Shown: piece after piece, positions 1-5,596 of the stretch | Numbering within the stretch: position 1 is the first letter of the stretch | Layout of the letters: each line of letters starts with the position of its first letter | Origin: DATILI01 sp035476635 | Lineage (GTDB): Bacteria; Pseudomonadota; Gammaproteobacteria; Burkholderiales; Burkholderiaceae_C | Direction: 5' to 3' | Length of the DNA: 9,222 nt | Assembly (NCBI GenBank): GCA_035476635.1 | Contig: DATILI010000215.1 | Coordinates: 1-9,222, forward strand | Position numbers and translations under genes: made by a program | Notes under the pieces: generated by a model | Told to the model about the DNA's origin: nothing | The model's database searches: none | The model's input: only the letters and a program-made list of their open reading frames with translations

Positions 1-17
1 CCCTGGGAGTAGCTCAG

Positions 18-67
18 AACTGTCGAGGACAGAGAAAATTGCTTAGCAATTGGGACGGTCCCGCAAA
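18..67. repeat. Palindromic intergenic repeat, copy A (degenerate)
   Basis: This copy contains a core inverted repeat, AATTGC (37-42) and GCAATT (46-51) around TTA. The core is flanked by GGACAGAG on the left and by a GGTCCCGCAAA tail on the right. The same flanks and core recur in copy B at 74-127, so the two form a tandem pair 6 bases apart. The outer arms of copy A are imperfect: the right arm reads GGGACGGTCCC rather than the TCTGTCCC expected from copy B, so it looks like a decayed copy. No coding potential is evident here. Confidence 0.7.
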
Positions 68-73
68 CCTGAT

Positions 74-127
74 CAGTTGGGGACAGAGCAAAAATTGCTT
101 TGCAATTTCTTGGTCTGTCCCGCAAAG
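74..127. repeat. Palindromic intergenic repeat, copy B (intact); possible terminator of the GST gene
   Basis: Two nested inverted repeats are visible. The outer arms are GGGACAGA (80-87) and TCTGTCCC (114-121); the inner arms are AAATTGC (92-98) and GCAATTT (102-108), around TTT. As RNA on either strand this folds into a long hairpin. It lies 3 bases past the stop of the minus-strand GST gene, so it may stop or stabilise that transcript, but there is no clean U-tract after the outer stem. A related, shortened copy in inverted orientation lies at 5550-5583, which shows this is a dispersed repeat family and not only a local terminator. From memory, such GGACAGA palindromes are common in Comamonadaceae intergenic DNA; this was not checked. 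Confidence 0.75.
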
Positions 128-129
128 TT

Positions 130-786
130 TTAAAACTCCGCGTCCAGCTCATCGATCTCTTCACGCTCCTTGCGGGCCTCGCCAACCCACTCCTGCATGG
201 CGGGCAAATCCATGATGCGTTTGCAATACGCCGCGCAAATCGAATCAATCTTTACGTCGTAGCTCAGGAAGCGCGTGACGACCGGCGCGTACATGGCGTC
301 GGCCATGCCCGGCTTCTTGCCGAACAGGAACGGGCCGCCGTAGCTCAGCAGGCATTCCTTCCAGATCTCCACGATGCGGTCGATGTCGGCCTGCGCGCGC
401 GACCAGATCTTGAAGCCCGGGTGGTGCGACTTGATGTTCATCGGCAGCGAGCCGCGCAGGGCGCTGAAGCCCGAATGCATTTCGCCGCAGATCGCGCGGC
501 AGTGCGCGCGCGCCGCCTGGTCGGTGGGCAGCAGGCCGGCCGAGGGCTTGAGTTCGTTCAGGTATTCGCCGATGGCGAGCGTGTCCCAGACCAGGATCTT
601 GTTGTGCGCCAGCGAAGGCACGCGCATGGACGATGACAGCAGCAGGATCTCCGCCTTCATCGCCGGGTCGTCGGGCGAGACCACCTTTTCGTTGAAGTCG
701 AGCCCGGCCAGCCGGGCCATGAGCCAGCCACGCAAAGCCCAGGCCCCGTAGTTCTTGCTGCTGATGGTGAGAACGGCCTTGGCCAT
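130..786 (-). CDS. Glutathione S-transferase family protein
   Basis: The predicted protein has 218 residues, the usual length for a soluble cytosolic GST. The N-terminal thioredoxin-like half opens with TISSKNYGAWALRGW (7-21), where a Ser around 9-10 is the likely glutathione-activating residue. It continues to the cis-proline site RVPSL (55-59), and WDTLAIGEYL (67-76) occupies the place of the usual ES-x-AI gamma-glutamyl contact. The C-terminal helical half contains FLFGKKPGMADAMYAPVVTRF-like sequence (about 153-173), matching the F-x-G-x(4)-MAD signature of the family. I chose the ATG at 786 because GAGGAG (792-797) sits 5 bases upstream; an in-frame GTG at 810 would add eight residues and lies beyond that Shine-Dalgarno. 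The family conjugates glutathione to electrophiles or acts as a peroxidase or isomerase; the substrate cannot be read from sequence. It is divergent from the PHA depolymerase gene and shows no operon partner in the window. Confidence 0.88.
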   Translation of the reverse strand: MAKAVLTISSKNYGAWALRGWLMARLAGLDFNEKVVSPDDPAMKAEILLLSSSMRVPSLAHNKILVWDTLAIGEYLNELKPSAGLLPTDQAARAHCRAICGEMHSGFSALRGSLPMNIKSHHPGFKIWSRAQADIDRIVEIWKECLLSYGGPFLFGKKPGMADAMYAPVVTRFLSYDVKIDSICAAYCKRIMDLPAMQEWVGEARKEREEIDELDAEF

Positions 787-804
787 GGATGCTCCTCGAA
801 TTAA

Positions 805-916
805 GCCCACCCCCGAAGCGCCTGCGGCGCCTCCCCCTCAAGGGGGCGCACCCAGCGGCCCGGCAAAGCCGGTTCCGCGGGTGCCCCCGCACTGCACGCG
901 CGGCTTCATGCGCCGC
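805..916. repeat. GC-rich multi-hairpin intergenic element
   Basis: Four inverted repeats are packed into about 110 bases. They are GCGCC-TGC-GGCGC (818-830), CCCCC-TCAA-GGGGG (about 833-846), a long stem GCACCC (848-853) with GGGTGC (879-884) enclosing CCGGC-AAA-GCCGG (860-872), and a weaker GCGGC/GCCGC pair (900-904 with 912-916). The layout resembles a repeat I recall between genes in Variovorax-like genomes, but there is only one copy here, so its repeat status is inferred. It lies 8 bases beyond the GST Shine-Dalgarno. Unless the GST promoter falls within 798-804, the element is therefore transcribed as part of that gene's 5' leader. The rest of the 787-1032 gap shows no gene and no convincing promoter. 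Confidence 0.6.
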
Positions 917-1032
917 TCGAACTCGGATCGCAAGGCTTGTGCCAAGGCGGTCCATGAGCCCCCGCCGCCCTGGCGCGTTCCTTGCCTGTACCGGTCACCA
1001 CGCACTACGACCACAAGTCAGGGGACCCCCTC

Positions 1033-2241
1033 ATGCTCTATCAGGCCTACCAGGCTCAGTTCGACCTGGCGTCGCCCCTGCGGCTGCTGGCACAGCACAC
1101 CAGCACGGCGCTGTGGCTGCAGAACACCGAGCGCAGCATTGCACGCCGCGTTGCGGCCGCTTGCGAAGTGTTTTCGCGCATGCGGCTCACGCATTCGCGT
1201 CCGCCCTACGCCATCCAGCATGTGAGCGTGGGCGAGCGCGAATACCCCGTCACCGAGGAGGTAGTCCTGACCTTGCCGTTCGGCTCGCTGCTGCGCTTCA
1301 AGACCGAGCGCACGGGCCTGCCGCCAGTGCTGCTGGTGGCGCCGCTGTCGGGCCACTTCGCCACCTTGCTGCGCGAAACCGTGCGCACCTTGCTGCAAGA
1401 CCACGACGTCTACATCAGCGACTGGCACAACGCGCGCGACGTGGCCTTGGCGCATGGCCCGTTCGGGCTGGACGACTACATCGAGCACATGGTGCGCTTC
1501 ATCGAAACCATAGGCCCCGGCACGCATGTGATCGCGGTTTGCCAGCCTTGCGTCGCCGCGCTGGCCGCCACCGCCGTGATGGCCGAGGACGGCCATCCGG
1601 CCCAGCCGCGCAGCCTGACCTTGATGGCCGGCCCGGTGGATTGCCGCGTCAACCCGACCGGGGTCAACCAGCTGGCCACCAGCAAGCCGATCGACTGGTT
1701 CGAGAAGAACCTCATCAGCCATGTGCCCCTGCCGCACGCCGGCTACATGCGCCGCGTGTACCCGGGCTTTGTGCAGCTCACCGCGTTCATGAGCATGAAC
1801 CTGGAGCGGCACAAGAAATCGTTCCAGGACCTGTACCAGCACCTGGTCGACGGCGAGATCGAAAAGGCCGACATCATCCGCGTGTTCTACGACGAGTACC
1901 TGGCCGTCAACGACCTGCCCGCCGAGTTCTACCTGGAAACCGTGGAAAAGGTGTTCCAGACCTATGACCTGCCGCGCGGCGTGCTCACCTTCCGCGACCG
2001 CGTGGTCAACCCGGCCGCGATCCGCCGCACCGCGCTGATGACGGTGGAAGGCGAACGCGACGATATCTGCGCCGTGGGCCAGACCGTGGCCGCGCAAGAC
2101 CTGTGCAGCAGCATCCGCCCCTACATGAAGACGCATCACATCCAGACCGGCGTCGGCCATTACGGCGTCTTCAGCGGCCGCAAGTGGAACCAGCAGATCT
2201 ACCCGCGCGTGCGCGACATGATCCACGCCAGCACGGCATAG
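1033..2241 (+). CDS. phaZ: Intracellular polyhydroxyalkanoate (PHB) depolymerase, PhaZ1 type
   Basis: The 402-residue protein resembles the intracellular PhaZ family that mobilises native, amorphous PHB granules in the cytoplasm; the well-studied Ralstonia eutropha enzyme has 419 residues. It has an alpha/beta-hydrolase layout: a strand and turn at LLVAPLSGHFATLL (100-113), then HVIAVCQPCVAAL (165-177) with the nucleophile elbow. The family uses a cysteine nucleophile, and Cys170 in VCQP is the best candidate. Asp343 (VEGERDD) and His376 (GVGHYG) complete a triad; their 33-residue spacing equals that of the R. eutropha triad (C183, D355, H388, from memory). There is no signal peptide, consistent with an intracellular enzyme. 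I chose the ATG at 1033, with AGGGGA about 8 bases upstream. An in-frame TTG at 982 would add 17 unconserved-looking residues. The gene is transcribed alone and converges on ribH with a 7-base gap. No PHA synthase or phasin lies nearby. Confidence 0.93.
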   Translation: MLYQAYQAQFDLASPLRLLAQHTSTALWLQNTERSIARRVAAACEVFSRMRLTHSRPPYAIQHVSVGEREYPVTEEVVLTLPFGSLLRFKTERTGLPPVLLVAPLSGHFATLLRETVRTLLQDHDVYISDWHNARDVALAHGPFGLDDYIEHMVRFIETIGPGTHVIAVCQPCVAALAATAVMAEDGHPAQPRSLTLMAGPVDCRVNPTGVNQLATSKPIDWFEKNLISHVPLPHAGYMRRVYPGFVQLTAFMSMNLERHKKSFQDLYQHLVDGEIEKADIIRVFYDEYLAVNDLPAEFYLETVEKVFQTYDLPRGVLTFRDRVVNPAAIRRTALMTVEGERDDICAVGQTVAAQDLCSSIRPYMKTHHIQTGVGHYGVFSGRKWNQQIYPRVRDMIHASTA

Positions 2242-2248
2242 TTCCGGT

Positions 2249-2773
2249 CTACACCCGAATCTGCCGCCCGGCCGGCAGCGTCTGCAGGCTGGCGATGGTG
2301 CGCAGGCAAGCCTGCGCCGCCTCGGTGCCCTTCTTCGCGAAATGCTCGCTGAAAAAGCGGATGTGGTCCTCGTGCTCGTGGAATTCCTTGGGCGTCAGCA
2401 CGGCGGACAGCACCGGGACCTCGGTTTCCAGTTGCACCCGCATCAGCCCGTCAATCACGGCCGTCGCGACAAACTCGTGCCGGTAGATGCCGCCGTCGAC
2501 CACGAGCCCGCAGGCAACGATCGCGTCGTAGCGCCCGGTCCGCGCCAGCTTCTTCGCCTGCAGCGGGATCTCGAATGCCCCTGGCACCTCGAACTGGTCG
2601 ACCTGGGACGCAGGCAAGTGGTGCAACGCCAGTTCGGCGAGCAGTGCCTCTCTCAAGCGGCTGACGATGTCCCGGTGCCATGACGATGAGATCACCGCCA
2701 CACGGGTTCCGGGGGCAACGGCCGGCGCGCCGCTGGCGCCATCGGTTGCGGGGGGGTTGAATCGCTGATTCAT
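2249..2773 (-). CDS. ribH: 6,7-dimethyl-8-ribityllumazine synthase, type II (RibH2-like)
   Basis: This enzyme performs the penultimate step of riboflavin synthesis, joining 5-amino-6-ribitylamino-uracil to 3,4-dihydroxy-2-butanone 4-phosphate. The 174-residue protein carries SSSWHRDIV (29-37), whose Trp32 is the aromatic residue that type II enzymes stack on the substrate. It also has FEVPGAFEIPL (61-71), DGGIYRHEFVA (93-103) with His99 at the catalytic histidine site, and EVPVLSAVLTP (118-128). The stretch from about 61 to 155 closely resembles Brucella RibH2 as I recall it, including FFSEHFAKKG, rather than the shorter type I pattern. Type II enzymes form decamers. The first 22 residues (Ala/Pro/Gly-rich) precede the conserved core and are probably disordered. 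AGAGGA (2779-2784) sits 5 bases upstream of the ATG. The gene follows an FMN riboswitch and stands apart from other rib genes, as expected for a separately controlled second lumazine synthase. Confidence 0.93.
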   Translation of the reverse strand: MNQRFNPPATDGASGAPAVAPGTRVAVISSSWHRDIVSRLREALLAELALHHLPASQVDQFEVPGAFEIPLQAKKLARTGRYDAIVACGLVVDGGIYRHEFVATAVIDGLMRVQLETEVPVLSAVLTPKEFHEHEDHIRFFSEHFAKKGTEAAQACLRTIASLQTLPAGRQIRV

Positions 2774-2861
2774 GGGATTCCTCTATTCACGTGAATGACC
2801 AGAATCAGGGCGCGCGCCAACACAGGCGCCGCGTGCGGGCACGCGAACGACCGGGACTGCC
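2774..2861 (-). promoter_or_regulatory. Expression platform between FMN aptamer and ribH
   Basis: Reading toward ribH, this leader has a strong CGCGTG/CACGCG hairpin (2830-2845) without a following U-tract, so a Rho-independent terminator is not evident. Close to the start codon, GAUUCU (complement of 2801-2806) can pair with GGAAUC (complement of 2776-2781), covering part of the AGAGGA Shine-Dalgarno. Between them lies the perfect 12-base palindrome ATTCACGTGAAT (2785-2796). This arrangement suggests FMN-dependent blocking of translation initiation rather than termination. The pairing is inferred by eye; no folding energy was calculated. Confidence 0.5.
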
Positions 2862-3016
2862 GCGTTTCTCTTTCATCCGGACTGTGACCGTCGGCTCTGG
2901 CATCTCACCAGATCTGCTGACCTCGGCGCCTGTTTGCACGGGTGCCGAGCGCTCGCGGGCTCCTGCGTCAAGCGCAGATACCGCCGGTGGGGAATTTCGC
3001 CCCGCCCTGAGAACGC
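2862..3016 (-). promoter_or_regulatory. FMN riboswitch (RFN element) controlling ribH
   Basis: On the minus strand the aptamer is complete. P1 is GCGTTCTC (3009-3016) paired with GAGAAACGC (2862-2870), with one bulged base. Next come the conserved AGGGCGGGG and AAATTCCCCACCGGCGGTA segments, and then AGCCCGCGAGCG (2950-2961). A variable hairpin closes with CTCGGC/GCCGAG (2922-2927 with 2944-2949), followed by GGTCAGCAGAT, GGTGAGATGCC, GAGCCGACGGT and AGTCCGGATGAAAGAGA. These blocks match the RFN consensus in order. Bound FMN would lower expression of the downstream gene, which encodes lumazine synthase, so ligand and target agree. The element begins about 40 bases past the DUF1697 stop codon; its own promoter was not clearly identified. 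Confidence 0.95.
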
Positions 3017-3056
3017 TGCCAAACCGCGAGGTGACCCGCGGGGTGGCCAGGGAATT

Positions 3057-3632
3057 CTAGCCAGCGCCGAAAGACCTGTGCGTCGCCTGGGCAACGTGTT
3101 TCTGGACCAGGCGCGCGACGGTGCTCCTGCTGCGCGTGGTGGCCGGCAGGCCAAAGAGCTTTTCCAGAACCGCATTGGGGCTGCCCGGCGAGCGGCCGAC
3201 GACGCGACTGATGCTCAGGGCTTCGCTGTCGGTGAAATGCAGGATCTCAACGTCCTGGCGTGCAGACGCAGGCGGCGGCCCCGCCAGGCCGACGAGTTCC
3301 GGCGAAAGAAACGAAACGCAGCATTCGTAGACGGTGTCGCGCGGGACCTGGGCAAACGGGTCAAGCGCCACCAGTTCGGCAAGGTAGTCCAGTCGGCGCA
3401 TGAAAGCTGGCTCCCGCAGTCCGCAGCTGAAGTGAAGTGTCTGCCGGGCATGCAGAAGCACCTTGTGCGCGCTGGCGTCCGTGCTGGCGGAGAAGACCAG
3501 GGTGCCATTGGTCAGGAACGAAGCGGCGGACTGCGCGCCGGCCGCCATGAAGGCTGCTTCGAATCGGGCCTTGTCGGGGCAGTTGGCTCGCCCCAGGTTG
3601 AGGTTGCGAAAGAACGCGGCGTACTTTCCCAC
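3057..3632 (-). CDS. DUF1697 family protein
   Basis: The 191-residue protein has the layout of DUF1697. Its N-terminal strand and turn, KYAAFFRNLNLGR, occupies the place of the usual Y-x-x-LLRGINVGG. FLTNGTLVFSA then corresponds to the family's Y-x-x-SGNVVFSS, and the C-terminal TTRSRSTVARLVQ corresponds to TTRNWNTV-x-KL. DUF1697 proteins are small alpha/beta proteins of unknown biochemical role. The motifs here are noticeably diverged (RNLNLGR, TNGTLVF, RSRSTV), so this is a variant member. I chose the GTG at 3632, which leaves three residues before the family's first Tyr; an in-frame TTG at 3638 would add two residues. Neither has a strong Shine-Dalgarno. The start lies 9 bases after the stop of the CBS gene, so it is probably the second gene of that transcript and translated by coupling. 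Confidence 0.75.
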   Translation of the reverse strand: MGKYAAFFRNLNLGRANCPDKARFEAAFMAAGAQSAASFLTNGTLVFSASTDASAHKVLLHARQTLHFSCGLREPAFMRRLDYLAELVALDPFAQVPRDTVYECCVSFLSPELVGLAGPPPASARQDVEILHFTDSEALSISRVVGRSPGSPNAVLEKLFGLPATTRSRSTVARLVQKHVAQATHRSFGAG

Positions 3633-3641
3633 CTGCAACCG

Positions 3642-4100
3642 TCAGGCCTGGTTCGACTCGTCCTCGGCTGCCGGCCAGTCGCGGATGTAGGCCTTGAGCA
3701 TCTTGTTCTCGAAGTTCTGGCTGTCGACCACGGCCTTGGCCACATCGTAGAAGCTGATCACGCCCATGAGCATCTTCTTGTCCATCACCGGCATGTAGCG
3801 CGCGTGGCGGTCCAGCATCATGCGGCGCACTTCGTCGAGTTCGGTCTCGGAGGTGCAGGTCAGCGGGTGGTCGTCCATGGCCGTGCGCACCAGGGTCGTA
3901 CCGATGCCACCGCCGTTCTTGACCACGGTCTGGATGACTTCGCGGAAAGTGAGCATGCCGGTCAGGTCGCCATGCTCCATGACCACCAGCGAGCCGATGT
4001 CCTTTTCCGACATGATGCCGACCGCATGGGCAAGCGGCTCCTCGGGGGTCACGGTATAGAGCGTATTGCCCTTGACGCGCAGGATGTCGCTGACTTTCAT
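3642..4100 (-). CDS. CBS-domain pair protein
   Basis: The 152-residue protein consists almost entirely of two CBS domains. CBS1 (about 6-62) contains the TPEEPLAHAVGIMSEKDIGSL stretch (18-38) and ends in GMLTFREVIQTV (48-59). CBS2 (about 73-126) runs from MDDHPLTCTSETEL to GVISFYDVAKAVV (113-125). Such pairs form a Bateman module that usually binds adenosyl ligands (AMP, ATP, SAM) and reports energy or metabolite state; stand-alone versions are common and mostly of unknown partner. The tail after 126 is acidic and has no recognisable domain. GAGGAGAG (4105-4112) lies just upstream of the ATG, which supports this start. It is the first gene of a likely two-gene unit with the DUF1697 gene and is divergent from metY. 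That adjacency could hint at a SAM-related role, but nothing in the sequence proves it. Confidence 0.9.
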   Translation of the reverse strand: MKVSDILRVKGNTLYTVTPEEPLAHAVGIMSEKDIGSLVVMEHGDLTGMLTFREVIQTVVKNGGGIGTTLVRTAMDDHPLTCTSETELDEVRRMMLDRHARYMPVMDKKMLMGVISFYDVAKAVVDSQNFENKMLKAYIRDWPAAEDESNQA

Positions 4101-4249
4101 GGGGCTCTCCTCGAGGCTGGATGATGGCTTGGCAAGTGGCTGGGCATGCAGGAAATATAGCCCACAATAGCCTCATTCAACCTTTTCCACGGGACCGGGT
4201 CAAGCGCCCTTGCACCCGGTTTCGCCAAAGCTTTCTCTGGAGATTCAGC
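4101..4249. other. Divergent intergenic region between CBS gene and metY
   Basis: The gap contains a single A/T-rich island (4152-4176) in otherwise GC-rich DNA, and this is the likeliest promoter site for both directions. Minus-strand TTGAAT (4175-4180) and TATATT (4154-4159) are 15 bases apart, which is short for a sigma-70 promoter. On the plus strand TTGGCA (4129-4134) precedes AATATA (4154-4159) by 19 bases, which is long. Neither pair is convincing alone. I looked for a SAM-type riboswitch ahead of metY and saw none. Confidence 0.35.
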
Positions 4250-5545
4250 ATGCCCGGCTATTCCGACCCTGGCTTCGACACCCTGGCCCTGCACGCCGGC
4301 GCCGCGCCAGACCCCACGACCGGTGCCCGTGCCGTGCCGATCCACCTGACCACTTCGTTCGTGTTCGAGTCCAGCGACCATGCGGCAGCGCTGTTCAACC
4401 TGGAGCGCTCGGGCCACGTGTATTCGCGCATCAGCAATCCGACCAATGCGGTATTCGAGCAGCGCATGGCTGCGCTTGAAGGCGGCATCGGCGCCATCGC
4501 CACCAGCAGCGGCCAGGCCGCGCTGCACCTGGCGATTGCCACCATCCTGGGCGCAGGCGCGCACATCGTGGCCTCGACCGCGCTGTACGGGGGCTCGCAA
4601 AACCTGCTGCACTACACGCTGCGCCGCTTCGGCATAGCCACCACCTTCGTGAAGCCCGGCGACATCGATGGCTGGCGCGCCGCCATACAGCCCAACACCA
4701 AGCTCCTGTTCGGCGAAACCGTGGGCAACCCGGGGCTGGACGTGCTGGACATCCCCACCGTCTCAGCCATAGCGCACGAGGCCGGCGTGCCGCTGCTGGT
4801 GGATTCCACGCTGACCTCGCCCTGGCTCATGAAGCCGTTCGAATATGGCGCCGACCTGGTCTACCACTCGGCGACCAAATTCCTCTCGGGCCACGGCACG
4901 GTGATTGGCGGCGTGGTGGTGGACGGCGGCTCGTTCGACTGGGAAAAGTCCGGAAAATTCGCCGAGCTGACCGCGCCGTATGAAGGCTTTCACAACATGG
5001 TGTTCAGCGAGGAAAGCACGGTCGGCGCCTTCTTGCTGCGGGCCCGGCGCGAGGGCCTGCGCGACTTCGGCGCCTGCATGAGCCCGCATACCGCGTGGCT
5101 GATCTTGCAGGGCATCGAAACGCTGCCGCTGCGCATGGCGCGGCACATGAGCAATACCGAGAAGGTGGTGGAGTTCCTGGCGGCCCAGCCCTTCGTGGCG
5201 CGCGTGGGGCACCCGCTGCTCGAATCGCATCCCAGCCATGCACTGGCACGCAAGCTGTTGCCGCGCGGCGCGGGCTCGGTGTTCAGCTTCGACATCAAGG
5301 GCAACCGCGAACAGGGCAAGAAGTTCATCGAGACGCTCAAGGTCTTCAGCCACCTGGCCAATGTGGGCGACTGCCGCTCGCTGGTGATCCACCCGGCCAG
5401 CACCACGCATTTCCGCATGACCGACGACGCACTGGCCGGCGCCGGCATCAGCCAGGGCACGATCCGCCTTTCGATCGGGCTGGAAGACCCGGACGATTTG
5501 ATCGATGACTTGAAGCGTGCGCTGAAGGCAGCAGAGAAAGTTTGA
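4250..5545 (+). CDS. metY: O-acetylhomoserine sulfhydrylase (O-acetylhomoserine aminocarboxypropyltransferase)
   Basis: This PLP enzyme makes homocysteine from an activated homoserine and sulfide, feeding methionine synthesis in the cytoplasm. The 431-residue length fits MetY (about 430) better than cystathionine gamma-synthase (about 390). The N-terminus reads DTLALHAG (10-17), typical of the Cys/Met PLP family. YSRISNPT (58-65) supplies the phosphate-binding Tyr and Arg, and TSSGQAA (85-91) is the cofactor phosphate loop. Asp185 (VDSTL) contacts the pyridine nitrogen, and Lys210 in HSATKFLSGHG is the Schiff-base lysine. The C-terminal SLVIHPASTTH carries the substrate-carboxylate site. The preferred acyl donor (acetyl or succinyl) cannot be settled by eye, so MetZ remains possible. 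GGAGA (4239-4243) sits 6 bases before the ATG at 4250, which excludes the 43-residue upstream extension of the open frame. A repeat hairpin follows the stop codon. Confidence 0.92.
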   Translation: MPGYSDPGFDTLALHAGAAPDPTTGARAVPIHLTTSFVFESSDHAAALFNLERSGHVYSRISNPTNAVFEQRMAALEGGIGAIATSSGQAALHLAIATILGAGAHIVASTALYGGSQNLLHYTLRRFGIATTFVKPGDIDGWRAAIQPNTKLLFGETVGNPGLDVLDIPTVSAIAHEAGVPLLVDSTLTSPWLMKPFEYGADLVYHSATKFLSGHGTVIGGVVVDGGSFDWEKSGKFAELTAPYEGFHNMVFSEESTVGAFLLRARREGLRDFGACMSPHTAWLILQGIETLPLRMARHMSNTEKVVEFLAAQPFVARVGHPLLESHPSHALARKLLPRGAGSVFSFDIKGNREQGKKFIETLKVFSHLANVGDCRSLVIHPASTTHFRMTDDALAGAGISQGTIRLSIGLEDPDDLIDDLKRALKAAEKV

Positions 5546-5549
5546 GACC

Positions 5550-5583
5550 TTGCGGGACAGACCTTTAGCTCTGTCCTCAACTG
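5550..5583. repeat. Palindromic intergenic repeat, copy C (core deleted, inverted)
   Basis: Read on the minus strand this reproduces the two outer parts of copy B (74-127): CAGTTG-x-GGACAGAGC on one side and GGTCTGTCCCGCAA on the other. The A/T-rich inner palindrome is replaced by only a few bases. A hairpin remains, GGACAGA (5555-5561) with TCTGTCC (5570-5576). It lies 4 bases after the metY stop codon and 13 bases before the hydrolase ATG, so it could weaken read-through or shape the mRNA between these genes. Confidence 0.7.
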
Positions 5584-5596
5584 GAAAGAAGAGAAG

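Noticed and set aside
18..127. Short CRISPR-like array
   Set aside because: There are only two copies 6 bases apart, they are imperfect and internally palindromic, there are no spacers of regular length, and no cas genes are present.
982..1011. TTGCCT ... TACGAC as a phaZ promoter, and the TTG at 982 as a phaZ start
   Set aside because: The -10 match is only three of six bases, and the N-terminal extension from the TTG does not look like family sequence.
1018..2226. 402-codon minus-strand open frame opposite phaZ
   Set aside because: It mirrors the whole depolymerase gene, has a low-complexity Val/Ala/His/Gln composition, and the plus-strand protein has clear family motifs and a catalytic triad.
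2261..2278. CTGCCG/CGGCAG hairpin near the phaZ-ribH convergence, considered as a shared terminator
   Set aside because: It lies inside the ribH coding end and has no U-tract in either direction.
3054..3059. TAGAAT (minus strand) as the -10 box of the riboswitch transcript
   Set aside because: It includes the DUF1697 stop codon, and no acceptable -35 box occurs 16-18 bases upstream; a single hexamer match is too weak.
2934..4124. 396-codon plus-strand open frame across the riboswitch, DUF1697 and CBS genes
   Set aside because: It crosses the FMN aptamer and runs antisense to two genes with family-level matches; its translation shows no domain.
4101..4249. SAM-type riboswitch upstream of metY
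   Set aside because: I searched for conserved SAM-I and SAM-II blocks and saw none in this 149-base gap.
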